From the NCBI RefSeq assembly GCF_020882245.1, contig NC_083600.1, forward strand, positions 12,462,001-12,526,000: a DNA stretch of 64,000 nucleotides. The letters are read 5' to 3'. A model generated the notes under the pieces. It did not search any database and was not told where the DNA came from. It was given only the letters and a program-made list of their open reading frames with translations. This stretch comes from Rhopalosiphum padi (taxonomy: Eukaryota > Arthropoda > Insecta > Hemiptera > Aphididae). Each line of letters starts with the position of its first letter. Position 1 is the first letter of the stretch. The position numbers and the translations under genes are program-made. Shown here one piece after another: positions 48,104 through 63,200 of this stretch.

Positions 48104-49870
48104 GTGTATTATTATTGTTATTATGCGCGTCTTGGTTACGTACCGATATCGCAGAGAAGCCGTGGCGTGTTCCCGCGGCGTCTGGATCAATTGCCGACCG
48201 TGGCCGAATGGTGGTGACGCGGATAACGACGACGGCACGACAAATGACCGCGCGCCCAGGGAAATGATAATAAACGACTACCACCACAAACGTATATGAT
48301 GATTGACTTAAATAAATGCATTGCGACGTGTACAGAGAGTATTGTGGTCGTCCAACAGCTCCCTCTGCCGGTAGATGGGTACGTTTACCCGGCAATAACT
48401 GACAACAACGGACATCCGCCGTCTGACGGTAAACGGTTTGGTTTTGCGTTTACCGCCTGAAAAAAAAAAACCGGGTAAAAAAAACGACCAATGGATCTGG
48501 AGGTGGGGATTTTTAGTTGTTTTTTTTTTTTAATAAATTTTTTAGGTCTCAGACTCAGCAACAGCAGCCGGGCGAGGCGGAAGAGGAGGTGCAGGCGGTC
48601 TGAGTGTACACTGCACAGCCTTGGGGGTAGGTGTAGAGCTTTGCGGGCAAGGGCGTAGCTACGAAAATCGTTCGATCGGCTACAGCTTTTGGTTGCCAAC
48701 GGCGACCAGCACGTTGGATTTCGCAGCCAGATAGCGCGAATCCTGCAAATAGGACACTTCCAAACGGCCAACCGTGAGAGCTTTTATATACGTTTTCGTC
48801 CGTATCATTCGTAACATATGTGGGAGGAGGGGGGAAGGGTTAGAATTTTTAACGGTATTTTTTACAACTCAAGGCGAGAATTGTCGTAAACAATCGGATT
48901 TACGAAATCGTTACACGTCAAAATCGATGGTCGTTACTATATTTTACTTGTCGTATTTTGAAAGCATTTTATAATAATAACGACGTATAGTTAGTACCTA
49001 TATACATACGTCTCGTATTGTCAACAGTAGACGGTTAACCTAAGTAGGAATATACGACTACAGTAAATATTGACTTTATATAGGAGCAAAGGTATATACG
49101 GTTCGTTATTGCTTATATTGTGTATAGTTGCCCGTGATGGAGGAGATTCGTGTAAACGTTTTTGCGTATTTAAATGCGTGGATACGTTTATAATGTTTGT
49201 ATACAGTGACTCGTGAAACGTCGAACACGGTTGTCAGGAGGAACGAAAATATCGGCAACACGTTTGACTCGCAATGTGCGATATGCTGATGTATGTTATA
49301 CACGTCGCGTGTTAGACTTATACACCAGAATGGTAAAAACTGTTTAAATTTTTCTTTTTCAGCAAGAAAAGTGACGTTGTTTTCAAAACAGAGTACCTAG
49401 TATATCCGAAACGTATATGATATTCATAATACGCGATATTGCGGTACATTTTTAATGTACGATTTAATATATTTTTATATATTATTTATAATGGCCTTGG
49501 ATAGTTTTACAAAATTATATGTCATAATAATAATAATATGATATAATCATACATATTATTATAGTACAAGACGAAGGAAATAATATTTTGATGGACGTCG
49601 ATTTCTGTGTGTGAATCGTCGACGGCAGACCATATTATATAATATCATTATGACGATATAATAGGAAAAAAAAATAATAATAACAATATTAAAACACGAT
49701 GAGGGCCCGCGCAGAAGAGTGACACACAGGTATATAATAAGACCCCACCGCCACAGTCGATACCGCGCCGAATGACGACGATAATATAGTTGTGGGTCAT
49801 AAAATATTGTATAGCAGCTCCGTGTAAATGTAAATGTTTACAGGTGTTTGGAACGGTAATGGGTCTGTGC
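48104..49870. other. Mixed-composition non-coding DNA
   Basis: GC content rises from about 48100 to 48800, possibly an untranslated exon or promoter flank of charlatan, then falls again. No conserved coding is seen on either strand. Confidence 0.35.
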
Positions 49871-49879
49871 CGTTTTGGC

Positions 49880-51600
49880 CGCACTGATTGGTGAATTACG
49901 GATGACCCGGTTTCCACAAGTCTTTGTGTGCGTGTGCGCGAGCGCGGGCCACGCAAGTGCACGAAATGTGTCGCCGCGGGTGCGCGTGCGCCCGGTCCAC
50001 AAGCGAGCGATCGCAAACGCGCGCGCGCGCGCAAGTGTTGGTGTGCGTGCGCGCGCCCGTTGTGTCGCTCCCGCGCGCTCGTGTGTGTGTGTGTGTGTGT
50101 GTGTGTCGTAATGCGGGTTGGCGCGAGCGTGTGCGTGTGTTTGTACACGTGCGCGTGTGTGTAGCGTACGTGTGAGCGTGTGCGGGCGCGGGCGCGTTGC
50201 CGTTTTCGCGCAGGGTGCGGGAGGGTCCTTCTAGTCGGGCTAATCCGCCGTCTGTGTGTGTGCGTGTGCACGCGGCGTCAGGTCAACTGGAGTAGTGCGT
50301 ACTCCCGTAAGCCCTCCGCGTCGTCAGTTTTTTGAGTGTCTCGGTCCGTGCGGTGGGCTCTACCTCGCGCTGGCTGGCTGGCGAGGCTCGTCGTCCTCTA
50401 TTACACACACGTTATTATTATTATTGTTATTATGCCGTCGTCGCTGCAGCAGCGTACCGTTTCGTTATATTGCAGTGGTGTGCACGCGTGCGATAATTAC
50501 TGTTATTGAGTAAGTAATCGTCGTCACTGTCTATTTAACGCCGTCGCGGTATGTGATACGTACCTACCACACAATACAATATTACTATATCGCATCGTAC
50601 GTATATAGAACACACGATATAATATTTTGTTATTATAATATGCGATATTAATAATAATAATATGTTTCGTTGTTCTTGTGCGGCGCGCGTAGCCGTGTGG
50701 CGCTATTTTTAACGATAATAATAATAATAATAACATAGTGTCGCGAACCGTCGTGCGCGAAGGTATATCGCCGGAAACGTTCGTTATTGTCAGTAAGTTG
50801 TATGCTTATATATAATAGTATTATGATGCGGTTGGCAGGCGATCCGTGTGGCGTACCGTCACCGTCGCCGTAGTGGGCGAGACGCGACGCGGATAGGACC
50901 GCGACCGGTGAACGGGTCAGAAGAGGAAACCAAAACCGAATATCACCGGGACAGATCGAACACGGCCGTGGAAGTCAATAGGTTCGTCCGGGTGCTATAG
51001 CCGGCCGTCGACGATGCCATTCGGCTGGTCGCCGGGCAGCAACGATACTAGCACCGGGACCGATAGCGCCTGCACCAGCACCAGTGGCACCGGCGGCAAC
51101 GTCGGCGTGTGCGGCGAATGGAGTACGGCCGGACAGCGCGACGGCATCGCGTACAGGCCGTGTGTACCACGTACGCGGCACGTCATGTACCTGAAATCAG
51201 TTGACAATCCTATCTGAATGATCCAGCGCAGCGGTGTCTCAAAAGGTAACACGTAACCCGTAGACGATCCTTACGCTCCCCCACCCAGGCCAACACCGCC
51301 ACCTGGTCATTCACAGCCCGTCCGACACCCCGCACCGGTCCTCCGCCCCACATGTACACCGACCCACACACGCCCTACAGTCGTCTACTATTATACTCTT
51401 CTGCTCCTTACTCGCGCGCGCCACCCATCACCCACCCCGCCGCTACGCGCAACCGTCTCACCCACTTATTCGTTGTGATGCTCTCCCTTCGCTACCCTTC
51501 CCCGCGCCCGTTCCCCTCATATATGGGTACTCCACAAATGCTTCCCCTTCGCCAAAAAACGGCAGCACCGTGCAACGCGCCGCGATTAATTATATACCCA
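49880..51600. promoter_or_regulatory. CpG-rich island, likely promoter region
   Basis: A 1.7-kb stretch rich in CpG stands out in an AT-rich window. It includes alternating CG/GT runs (about 50020-50110, with a GT run at 50082-50107). Such islands in insects usually mark promoters of developmental genes. It could serve charlatan (minus, 5 kb away) and/or a plus-strand gene whose body lies beyond the window. Long minus ORFs here are composed of simple repeats. Confidence 0.45.
51014..51245 (+). other. Candidate plus-strand 5' exon
   Basis: An ATG at 51014 opens 67 codons (MPFGWSPGSNDTSTG...) of unknown type. An overlapping ATG at 51219 (MIQRSGVSK) runs into a good donor AAAAG|GTAACA at 51245/51246. 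Either could be the first coding exon, or the former an upstream ORF, of a gene with a long first intron. Nothing in the remaining 13 kb confirms a partner exon. Confidence 0.25.
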
Positions 51601-51619
51601 TCGCATGCATAGCTTTTAT

Positions 51620-54600
51620 AAACGTATACATTTTAATAAATGGTATAATCATTTCGATACGATTTAGAAATGCAATAATATCATCGATATGATAACGTTT
51701 TGATCGTGATTGCCCGTCACATTATTGAAAGTTGTTGATATAATACGATTATAAGCTATACACATTATATAAGATTAATTATACATACCTATTATCTAAA
51801 CGAGTATACGAAGTGTCTTGTTTAGTAAAATTAAAAAAAAATCCACATGACGTGATAATAGATTATAGTAATTATATTTATTTGTATTTAAAAAATGAAA
51901 ACAATTTGAACTATTTGAATTAGGTAATGGTTTTTGCAGTATAACGAGGGTGCTGCATAAGTACATACCATAATAACACTTACATCCGATTTATATTTCA
52001 ATAATTTTTAACGTTACTTAAAGTCTTAAAATGTAAAAATTATGAACCTAAAATTGAGAACATCGTCCAATAATTAATAAATATAAATAATTATAATTGT
52101 GTTATTGTATTTATGTAGTTCACACATAAACGTTTTACACCTGTTATTTAAACGTACCTACATTTTAATTTTAATGTAATTGTCATAACGATTGAAACGT
52201 ATTCATACTATTTCTCGGGGAACATATTTTTCATAATTATGTTAAGTGTTCGTATCGTAGATATAAAATAATGATTTATTTTTATGCACAATTTTCTGGT
52301 CTGACAACAAATATGTACATTTAAATTATTATATACGCTTATACATGGCACTTCATATTATGAAACTGGACAGTTGTAGGTACGGAAAGAGATGTCAGTT
52401 GAGTTAAATATTTGCATATTTTTTATTGATTCAGGTTGGTAAAAAATAATAGCGCATCAATATATTGTACATAAATATCAGCATTTTTTTTTATTATTAT
52501 TATTTTACTGACTGTATTGACTAGCGTAAATAATATTTTATTTTGCAGTTGTCTACGTGTTTTAGGATTTCCCCGTTTTTAGATTTTATTTTTACTAAAA
52601 ATATAAATTTATATTTTTTATACTATAATATTTATTCAGAATACGAACACCCCATTAAAAATATAATTATTTAGAAAAAAATTTATATTTTCAAATGTAA
52701 TTGTAATTGATAAAATGAAAAAATATATTTTTAGCTTTTATAAAAGATCTTGATCGTTCTAGAGAAAATCAAGCTTTGTTAAAAATATTTTTAAATATTT
52801 CTTATTATTTAACAAAAATATTTGAAGTAAACGAAGTGAGTTGAATTCTATTTTGTTTATATTTTTATGTTTAACTTTGTTGTAGTACTATTTAAATTGT
52901 ACTTTTATATTACCAGACTTTTAAATTTGTTACCCTGTGATTTAAGGTCTTATAGTATTAGTATAGTTGCATATATTTCCTGGTTAATCAAGTAGGTAGA
53001 GGATACTAATTTATGTATATAACGTTTTTAGGATTAATACAATACCATGCAGCTATTAATAGTTTTTAAATATTTGTATTTATTTAATCGTTTTATGAAA
53101 AATATTAAAATCTGTACAGTATTTATTTAAATAAGAGTACTACCATTTGCGTTGTGAGACTTTAAATCAGTATGGTGGATTACATGGTGTAGTATTATTG
53201 GAACTTAAGAAAATGAACGAGCTTTTAGGAGTTTTGTATTTGCGGTACATGGGTTTTAGTATAGTATTTTAAATTTGTATCTATATTTAAAAAGCATATT
53301 ATATTGGTATTTGCTATTTTTTGCCATTACGTCAAATCATGAATTGTTTTTTTTTTTAGTTATTGGAATATTCTTGTTATTCTTATAAAAAATGTCAGTA
53401 TATATTATAAACACTTAATTCGAATAATCCACGCATTAAAAATTATATATATATGATAGGAATAATTTAAAATAATTTAAGTAAAAGACCTTTAAAACTG
53501 GAACCTTATTATGGTCAGTTGTGAATGTTGTGATTGTTGTGAATTTAGGGTTTTAAAACATCGATAGGCACTTATCAATTCGCCACCCTTTTTACTCCAT
53601 GCCTCATGCTTACTAGTTACTTTTATAGTTTTATAATAAACATATAACCTTATAAAATATATATAAATATAAAAACAGTTATATTATCATTGGTTATGTA
53701 TAAAAAAAACATCTTTAATTAATATTAAATTATAGTTTATATATCCTTTTTTTTAATCTACAAATTAATAATATTTAAATTTTATATTTTTTTCCAATAA
53801 TTTTTTCATCTATAAGTTGTGTATAAATTAAATCTTCAATTTAAAGTATGTAGATAAAAAGTTATTTTTATTATTCAATAATGCCAAACAATTGAGTTTT
53901 CTGGTATCTATTAAAGTCGACCTTAAAGTAAATTTTTATTCGTATGACGTATGACTCGTATGAGGCAAGAAAAATAAAGTTTAGTCGTGTATGGTTAGAA
54001 ATCGGTGTACAGATATATATACTTATAATATATACCCGTCAATTAGAAAATCTTGCATTAATTTAGATACATTTATTAAAATTGGCGTTTAGATGAGAAA
54101 TACATTTAATTTGTTTGTTTGAAAATTGTAAATACTAAATAAGATCTATAATGTATATATTTTAAAGAAAATTCTTTTTGTATACAATTTGACATTGGTA
54201 TTATTTTCCTATCTCCAAAATGTTGTCGCTTAAACTTCTTTCCGTTTGTAAGAAAAATCACGTAGGTGTCCACTCTTATTTATTGGAACTTGCGGACTAA
54301 AATATGGCGTACCAACTTATAATGGAAATTAATTTTTGATATATTTTATTCAATTTCCAAAAATATTGTAATGATAATAAAGTGTATTGTAGCCTATAAA
54401 TTGTATAATTATTGGTTTAATTTTTGTAATTGGAAAATCGAGTAACATGGTTAGAACTTCAAAAACTTTGTCATAGTATAGCATAATGACTATACGTTGA
54501 TGTATTTATAAATAAAACAGTATTTAATTAAACGCTGTGTACTTTCAGTATACATTTTACAATAAAAACTGATAATATATTAATTCTTTATTAAATTATA

Positions 54601-57600
54601 GGTTGTTGTTAATATCGTAATTAAAAGTGGTAAAAAAAGCTTTGTCATTAAAAATGTAAAACATTAATAATTTAATAAAATGGAAAAAGTTACTTATTAT
54701 TAACTATTATTATCCATAACACATTATAGTGAACATTGTATTATTTTAATTATTTTTCTTCGGCACAAGTCACTATGTATATAAATTTGTGAAATACATT
54801 ATCTGGAATAAAATGTGTGAACGTTACAGACAGAATAAACTAATAAATTAATTGAATTGTATTCATGAAAAGTATTTATTTTTTAAGTGCGTTTTAGGCA
54901 TAAAACGTTTTAGTATAAATACGAGTCGGACAATTTCAACGATAAAAATCTAATATGTATATTGTATATAATATATTACATTTGGGATAATGACATATCG
55001 TACTGGTGACTGATGGAAATGTTTATAAAGATGATAGATTAGATTAGATTTCACAAAAAGAGACCAACAGCTTAAAAAAAATTGCTGAGAAAAAACGTGA
55101 AGATAAAGAGATAATTAAAAAAAAAAAAATATGACTGTGGCACTTGAAAAGTTTCCCCCTCTTAATCATTTACTTTCATGAAAACTAAAGTAAATACTTT
55201 TTTTTTAGGAAAAAAATACAGTTAGTAATAAATGACAATAATTTATCAAGTATAGTTTTTATTTTTTTTAATCAGTGTTATCAAACTTGAGGATCAAATA
55301 GATTATATTTCTAATTTGATCGTTATTATTTATCAATTTAGTTTTAAAATGTTTCATTGAATAAGTATATATATATATATTAAGCAAACCAATAATAAAT
55401 TATATTATATAATTTTTTTTCTTTTCGTATAAGTACCTATATATTTGATTGATGTTGCATCTATCTAATTCATTATTTTTTCTGATATATAGATTTTGAA
55501 ACGTTAAAATAGATGGATTTAATTATATAAATATTATTGTACAGGAAGTGTGGTTTATACTACATGTTGCTGTTAACGATAGTAATTTTGTATATTATTT
55601 TTAAATGGAATTCGCACCCACTATTAAAACAATACAATATATTTAAAAAATAATAATTATTAATTATTTTACAAATCATGATAAACTGATAAAATTTTAC
55701 TTTAAAAAAAAGAATTTACCTAATATATGTTTGATTACAATAAAAGTTAAAAAAATATAATCATAATAAAAAAATGTACTATACTAGATAAAAGTAATAA
55801 CTAGTGAATTCTAAATAATTAACATTTACTAACATTTATTGAACATAGATTAATCATAAAAGAGTTGGTTCTATTTTCACCATGATTAGTATTAATTAAT
55901 ATTTAAAATTTTTAAAACTCAATGTTATATCGCAATTTAAATAATTTATTCACATAATATGTTTTTACCAACGTAAATTCATTGGTACTTTAAAATTATA
56001 CACGGGAAATGAATTACATTTCAATTAAATTTAATGATTAATTATTTAAAATGAATTTGATATTCATTCAAATAACTTTTTTTCATTTTTAGTTTAGTTA
56101 TAACTTTAATAAACATTTTTATGTTTTTTGTACTCAATGGAATTAACAAATAATTCTATTTTTAATAAGTTTAAAATATAAATGTATTACCAATTATATT
56201 ATAAAACATTTTACGACAATGTATTTTTTTAAACAGAACATAACTTCTTGAGTGTATACTGTTTATTTGTTTTTATGTACAGCTATTGAGTATAATATAA
56301 TAATAACGATGATCATTTTTCCAGGTGAAATTTTTCGTTGAAATTAAAATGGATATCATTAAATTCAAGTTGAAAACAGAACGACTGATAATTTAAAGGG
56401 TTCGACGAAAACATTTTTTACAGAAGTTTTTTAAGGTCATAAATCACGAACTAAAAAACTACATTCAATACAAATCACGAATGTATAGTATACGTACAAT
56501 GCTCTTGCTTTTTAGTTCCACGTCTCTGAAGGGACATTATCGATCATGTTCTGTTCACTGTTGTTTTTTTCACACGATTAACCACCCCTTCGTTTATTTT
56601 TTATTAAATGCATACAATTTTATGACAAGAAATGCTTTCCATTACGCTTTTTTTATAATTAATTGTTACAAATTTACCAACAATCTTATTGAGGTAAAAG
56701 AAACTTAGTCATTTAACTACCTATAATAGTTTAAAATTTTAATTTAGTAATTTTAATTAAAAATTAATATTTATTAAATTAATCTAGTAAAACGTGTTCT
56801 AAAATTAGATTATACATAATTAGGAAAGCGGGCAACGGTTTATTTAATTTAATGTATACGGCATGGTTATTTTAAAGGTAAATACTAATTTTCTTGTTAA
56901 GTATGAATATTTCTGGAAATGATTTTTTTTTTTTTAATAAATGCAAGTCATAAAATAACATTTTTGAAAATTTTTTTACTATTATTTATCAAAATCAGTT
57001 TTTAATTTTATTTTCTTTAATGGCCGCGTATAATTTCAAATTTATATTTTATATTTCGAAGCAGAATATTTTCCTGACAACTTTAATATATTATTATAAA
57101 AGTTGAATTTCAGATAAATGTTTGATTATTTTTAATTAATAAGTATTTAAAAATGTTTTTAGTGGTAAGGAGTTATAAATGGTGTACCATAAATGTTGGT
57201 TTGCTATATTCATTCAGATTTCAAATTGCATACATTGAAATTCTGAAAAATATTTTAGTTTTTTTTTATTTGTTACATGAAATATAGAAGGCACAATTAT
57301 TAGTCCATAAGATACAGCAAAGATATATATATATATTGTACACGAACAAAAATCAATAGAAATAAGTGGAATAATGATGAGGAAAAAAGCCGAACATGAA
57401 AGACATTTACAAAATAGATTTTTATAATTTGGAATATAAAACTCAAAATGCATGTTATCACTCAAAATTATAAAAATTTAATGTTTCTCAAATTCGTTGT
57501 TAAAGCAATTCCAAAAAATTAATACTTTTCGAGAAAATGAATATTTACTTTTTAAAAAAATAACGCTATACACGGGGAAAACTAAATAACTAATACTTTT

Positions 57601-58985
57601 TCATATCGATGGTTATTTAACTAGTTCTATTGTATAAATATAATATTTATACCTTGAAAATAACCATGATGAATTTTCAGGCTTTCATGAATATATTATA
57701 TATTTATACTAATAAGCTGAATTATTATTCAGTAATGTATTTAATAAATAAATATGTATATATATTTCTTCACTTAATCAAATATATTTATTATGTCCCA
57801 GATATATAGATTTTGTATAGGTATTACTAATAAAATTATTATTTTTTTTTAAAATTCAATAATTAATGCTTTGCATTTTTAACATATAATTATTTAACGT
57901 ACCTACCTATGTATCAAAAGTTAATTTTACTTTTTGATAAATGTTTTTCCAACCCATTCATTTTGTATTCATAATCTTCAAAGTTACTGATATGATAGCT
58001 ATTTATTATGTAGGGTGATTTATTAATAGTGTTTAATATTTAATTATGGATAGAAATAAAAAATAGTAGAGATTTATGTCTACAACATAACACAAAATAA
58101 CAGAAAATACTTATAATTATGTTTATTTTAGAAACAAGCAATCTGAAAATAATAGTTGCATCACAACATTTTAGAAATTGTATTTTATTGACGTATGCCA
58201 CTGTTAATTTGTATTGATTGATAACATAAGGTATTTATATCGTATTGCATAATTTATTAACTCGGTAGTTAGAGATATTATTATAGTAATCTAGAAAGAG
58301 TTTTAAATCGTGAAAATTTATTAATATGGAAAGATAGAATGTCAGGTTCCTGTTTACAATTATTATGTATTGTACTGGAATAACACAGTTTTTTATTTAG
58401 AGTTCTAATAGTCATTTGGCTATCTAAAATTTAAAGAATGGAGTATAACTATTAAAGTGTTTTTATATGAGAAATTATTCAGTTCCAAATGATATTAATA
58501 TAATATAAGTATATTATTAGCATTTGTTATTTATCATTATGAATGAAAAACCGTTTTATATAAAATGTTATTATATTAATTAGATTATCTAACTAAAGGA
58601 AATACAATTTAATTTTCATCATACTCTTTATGTGACTGCATTTTTCCAGATTCTGTGTCAAAACATTTGGTTTGGCCTTAATATCAAAAAAATTTAAGTA
58701 TTTATATTTAAATGTTTACTTTTATTATTTCAGGTTTATTATCTAAAATTCTAAAATATAACTTAAGTAGGAATTTATTTTGATTGTACCGATTGAGGAC
58801 ATTTATATGTTTTTACATTACCAATATTTTATTTGTTACTGAATAATATTGAAGGAAATATCGTTCGAGTTCGCTAAAACACGGTTTTAATAACACAATA
58901 GCGCTGTCTTCCATAATTCTATATAATATTTGGAATCCAATAAAGAAAGAAAATTAGAAATTATCTAGGGCGTAATAGTACATAT
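51620..58985. other. Long AT-rich non-coding stretch
   Basis: No gene, RNA or clear repeat is supported over 7.3 kb. If the island at 49.9-51.6 kb starts a plus-strand gene, this is its first intron. Confidence 0.45.
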
Positions 58986-58993
58986 TATATTAT

Positions 58994-59080
58994 GGAAAAA
59001 AGTCGAAATCAAACAAATCCCAGAAATTCCAAGGCAAAACGTGAATTGACCATAGCACTTGGGAAAACCTAGTTGTGATC
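58994..59080 (-). mobile_element. Diverged copy of the CGGGCAAAAGTCGAAAT MITE
   Basis: AAAAAGTCGAAATCAAACAA, AGAAATTCCAAGGCAAAACG and TGAATTGACCATAGCACTTG align with the reverse complement of 59422-59520 with many substitutions. It is an older copy in inverted orientation 340 bp away. Confidence 0.5.
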
Positions 59081-59421
59081 AACATAATTTTGGTAAAACC
59101 ATAGCAACTACATATTTCACATCGGGAATTATATTATTTTTTTTTTAAATATTGAGTGCATATAAATAACGATAATATTAATATACTTGTATTATACTAT
59201 AATTAATAGCAGTACAAAGTTTATATTAAAAATTAAAAAAAAACTCATTAAGTTTTCAAAAATCAATTATTATTGAATAATATATTTTATTCAGATATTT
59301 TATTTATTTGGATTAAAATAATATTATATTATGTACTATATTTAGAAATATTATAATATACTCAAGTATAGAGTTTCTATGGTTTTACTCAAATTATATT
59401 GATTACAACTATAGGTTTGCC

Positions 59422-59520
59422 CGGGCAAAAGTCGAAATATGACGTTTTTCCTAAGTACCATGGGTAGTTCACGTTTTGACCGGGAATTTCTGATGTTTGT
59501 CCGATTTCGACTTTTGCCCG
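59422..59520. mobile_element. 99-bp MITE with 17-bp perfect terminal inverted repeats
   Basis: CGGGCAAAAGTCGAAAT at 59422-59438 is exactly complementary to 59504-59520. It has no coding content. The target duplication is unclear. Confidence 0.65.
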
Positions 59521-59631
59521 TATCATACACGTATATTATTTCAATTACTATAAGACCTCTGAGACCTCAGTTGTACATTTCGTATTCGCTAGAACACAGA
59601 GGTACATACACTGGCAGTTGTGTATGTGCCT

Positions 59632-59668
59632 ACGTGCGTGCGTGCGTGCGTGCGTGTGTGTGTGTGAT
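59632..59668. repeat. (GTGC)n/(GT)n microsatellite
   Basis: Tetranucleotide GTGC repeats grade into GT dinucleotides. Confidence 0.85.
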
Positions 59669-59870
59669 ATAAGTGATATAATATGAGTGGCGTGCGTTAG
59701 TGGGGTGTGAGGCGTTTGACGTACGTGTGATATCGGTACAGTGTAGATGGCATAGAGAGTCTAAAAGAAATTATACTTGACACACCAGAGTCCAGTGATC
59801 GTTGCACACAATAGATATTATTATACGTATTTATGTATTATTATTATTTACAGTGTAACATATAGGTACA

Positions 59871-60180
59871 ATGTCGTTGCCGGAATTGATCGGAAGCGTT
59901 TTTTGGAACCCCCGCGGAAGTGCCGGCTGGCTATATATAGGTGGATATAGTAAATAACCGGGTTATGTTGTGGGCAGGTACGCCCGGGGCGGGACTGGGT
60001 CCCCGGCATATTGATTGGGGGCCCGGTGGGTGCGCACGCGCGCGCCGATCACCGTTGTACGGTCATTCACTAAACGTCGGCTGGGCAGCTACCACCACCA
60101 CCACTGCCGCAGTCGTTGTCGTTTCGTTTAAATCTACTACGAGACACACCCGACCACTCGTGCGATCGACGAATATGCTT
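59871..60180 (+). promoter_or_regulatory. Second CpG-rich, TATA-containing promoter-like segment
   Basis: CTATATATAG at 59931-59940 sits in a GC-rich context followed by CpG-rich DNA to about 60170. ORFs here (for example 59941-60264) are not protein-like. It may be an alternative promoter or an unrelated transcript start; direction is inferred from the TATA position only. Confidence 0.3.
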
Positions 60181-60264
60181 AAAAAATGTCTAGTGATTTC
60201 TAAAAATCAAATGAAAAACCCAAAACTCCTGGAACCCCATTCGAACAATACGATGAGAACATGA

Positions 60265-63200
60265 GATCATAATGTTGTGTTTGACTATACGTTTTGACTC
60301 TCTATGAAACGACAAACATTATTGTGCAATTACTAATACTAGTTGCATGTTTTTCTTTTTTTTATCATTCCATGCCCATCATATAATACGAATTAAGCCA
60401 TTTCAGTATGATATTTACGATATTCATGTACACATTTCATTTATATTCAATAATAATGGTCGAGAAAATTCATCGTGACAAATCTATGTATACGTATATG
60501 TGACATCGTTCTTACTTCTGCAAAAGGAACATTGTCTATGAGGTCTCGTAGAGCGTCTATGTAGCATCGTCGGATTATTGGTTAATAATTATTGAGGTTT
60601 TTAGGGGATGTTTTAGAGGCACCAATTTTCTGGTGTAATAGTACGTGAGATGTCCGAGTGAAGCGATTCGTTTGCAGTGCTGCCAGACGTGCAGCGGTCG
60701 GATACTTTTTAACCTTATGGTATTTGATAATCACGATGGCGTGATGGATATGATAATTCTAAATCACGAATTGATATAAATGATCATTGATAAATGTAAA
60801 TTTGACATCCAAATGTATTCTAAAAACAATTTTTGAACTTATAAAAATTAAAAAATTAAATCGGTAATAGGTTTTTATAGTGTAACTTGTGTATCTGTGT
60901 ATGTGTATGCACGTATAATGAATTACTGAACTGTTATTTATAATGCCATGTGTATTGCCGATATAAATAATTAATTTATTTATTATGATACGTATTTTTT
61001 GTAGACTGCAGTTTAAACTATAAAATAAAAATATTATAACATTAAAACTATAAAATTGTTTACAGATGCTCACAATTGATTAAGATGTGACGGCGATATA
61101 TATAGGCAATTTCGGTACACTCGTGTGTGTAGATACTCGACTTATATCGAGATATATACAATGACATCTGATAATAAATAAATGCATCTGCTCACCTTTT
61201 CTGATCTCAATCTAAAATATAATATTTGGAGTACTAAAATCAAAAATTTGAAATAAATCTCAAATAAGTTATTTGAAAGATCACAAGTGATTTTAATATT
61301 GACTTTCATCACGCCTATTACTATTTAAGTAGTTTAAAACTACAATATTATTACTATTAGTTATACTGTTGAGTAATGACTCTTTACTTATGTTAATATC
61401 AGTAATGAACGTCTTATAATTTCAACAAATATTCAATAAATAACAATGTCTTTAAATGTCATATACATATAAGTTATTAATAATTAGTCATGAAAAAAAA
61501 TATTTTCAACTTTTAATCATTAAAACCTACTTTGGTAATTTATGCTATATATAATTAATCATCTAATAATATCCATTATATTGCAATAGTAGTATATAGT
61601 AATGAGTATAGTTGTATAATATTTTGAATTTGAGTAATATAAGTTTAATATTCTATTAAAAACCCATACTTGTAAACTAAACGTTATCATAATGGTATAA
61701 TATCTCATATAAAAGAAAATACGTATTTTTAGTCAGGTATAATCATGTAAGTATTAAGTATTGTAGTTAATGAATTATAGTTAAATAAATACAAAATAAA
61801 TTTCAACTTAAATTTAATGAATATTTTTAAAGAAAGATATAATAATCATGCTTAAAATGTTAACATGAAAAAAATATTTAGAAAAAATATTTTAATAATT
61901 TCATTTCTGATCTCACTTATACACTTTTAATAAAAGGTTTTTAATGGTCAATATAATATTAAATTCATATTAAAGTACGTACTGTGTTTAGAAGTGGTAT
62001 TTAAACTCTAAAAGATGGAAATTAAAAAACAATTGTATTTTATAACTATTATAATATACTGTACTTCGTGTCTTATGGAATTGAATCGATTTTCGTATTA
62101 AAATTTTAAATTTAAGTAAAAAAATAAACATTTAACAACAAACTAAATTAGTTATTGTATTTGATTTTGAGCAACATTTACAATTTTGATCAATTTTTTT
62201 AATTTTCTCGAAATATATTAGGTACTAGACATTGGTTATGTTATATAAGTTTATATGCTATTTTTGGATTGCAAATTAAAGAAAGTGTTTTAAGTGTTTT
62301 TTACTGTTTTTAGACATACCGAACAAAAGTACATAATTGTAAATCCAATAGCTTTTACTATAATATAATACCATTAATTTTAGATACGAGTTTTTAATTA
62401 TTTTTAAATGTTTTGAGGCAGTACGAATATATTATGCTAAGTTTTAATATTCGAACATTTTATGAATAGTCGTTATTCATAAATCTAGACAATTCGTAAC
62501 GTTTATTGGTCAAATCCACAATTCATTGAAAATTATACTTACTTATTATAATAAGTATGTTGATAATTGATATAAGTGATATTACAGAAAACAATTATAT
62601 TATATCATACTAATTTTAAATGCGTAAGAAAGTAAGAACTTGTAAATGAAAATTATTGACGAATTTTTTTTTGAAATGTTATATTTAAATACATCAACTG
62701 TGCAATATCCGTAGTTTCATTAAGCACGTTCACGTTTGAAACCTTAACCTATGCAATATTTTTTTGAAAGAAAAATATTAGTAAACGTGGTTTTTACAGA
62801 GATTTTTTAAAGAGATTTTTTTGAAAATACTTACAAACTTATAACTTATAATATAGCTAGATAATTTAAAACACATTGATTTATTTGGTATTTTATTAAA
62901 ATATGTATTTCAGTAATTGTGTATTATACAGTTTACAAAAAATTAATAATCTATCTCAATTACTTTAATTATCCCATCTCTTTTTTTTATTATCTATAAA
63001 TAAAACTAATTAAGGGGAAGCTTGAGCTTATTTTTAGGTGGTTAAACTAACAACTGTATCACAGATTTATAAACTAAAAAATAACTAAGTGTAACATTTT
63101 ATAACTTTGTAATTTAACATTTATACTTCAATATATAAAATTAATTTTAAAGCTATAGAGTAAAAAATATAAGATTACAAAAGAATATATACGTAGATTA

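Noticed and set aside
48027..48395. ORFs with polyleucine or polyglutamine
   Set aside because: They arise from GTC/GTT triplet repeats.
49648..50271. Minus-strand 207-codon ORF with His/Thr/Arg repeats
   Set aside because: It is translation of GT/CG simple repeats in the CpG island, with no domain and no support from flanking splice sites.
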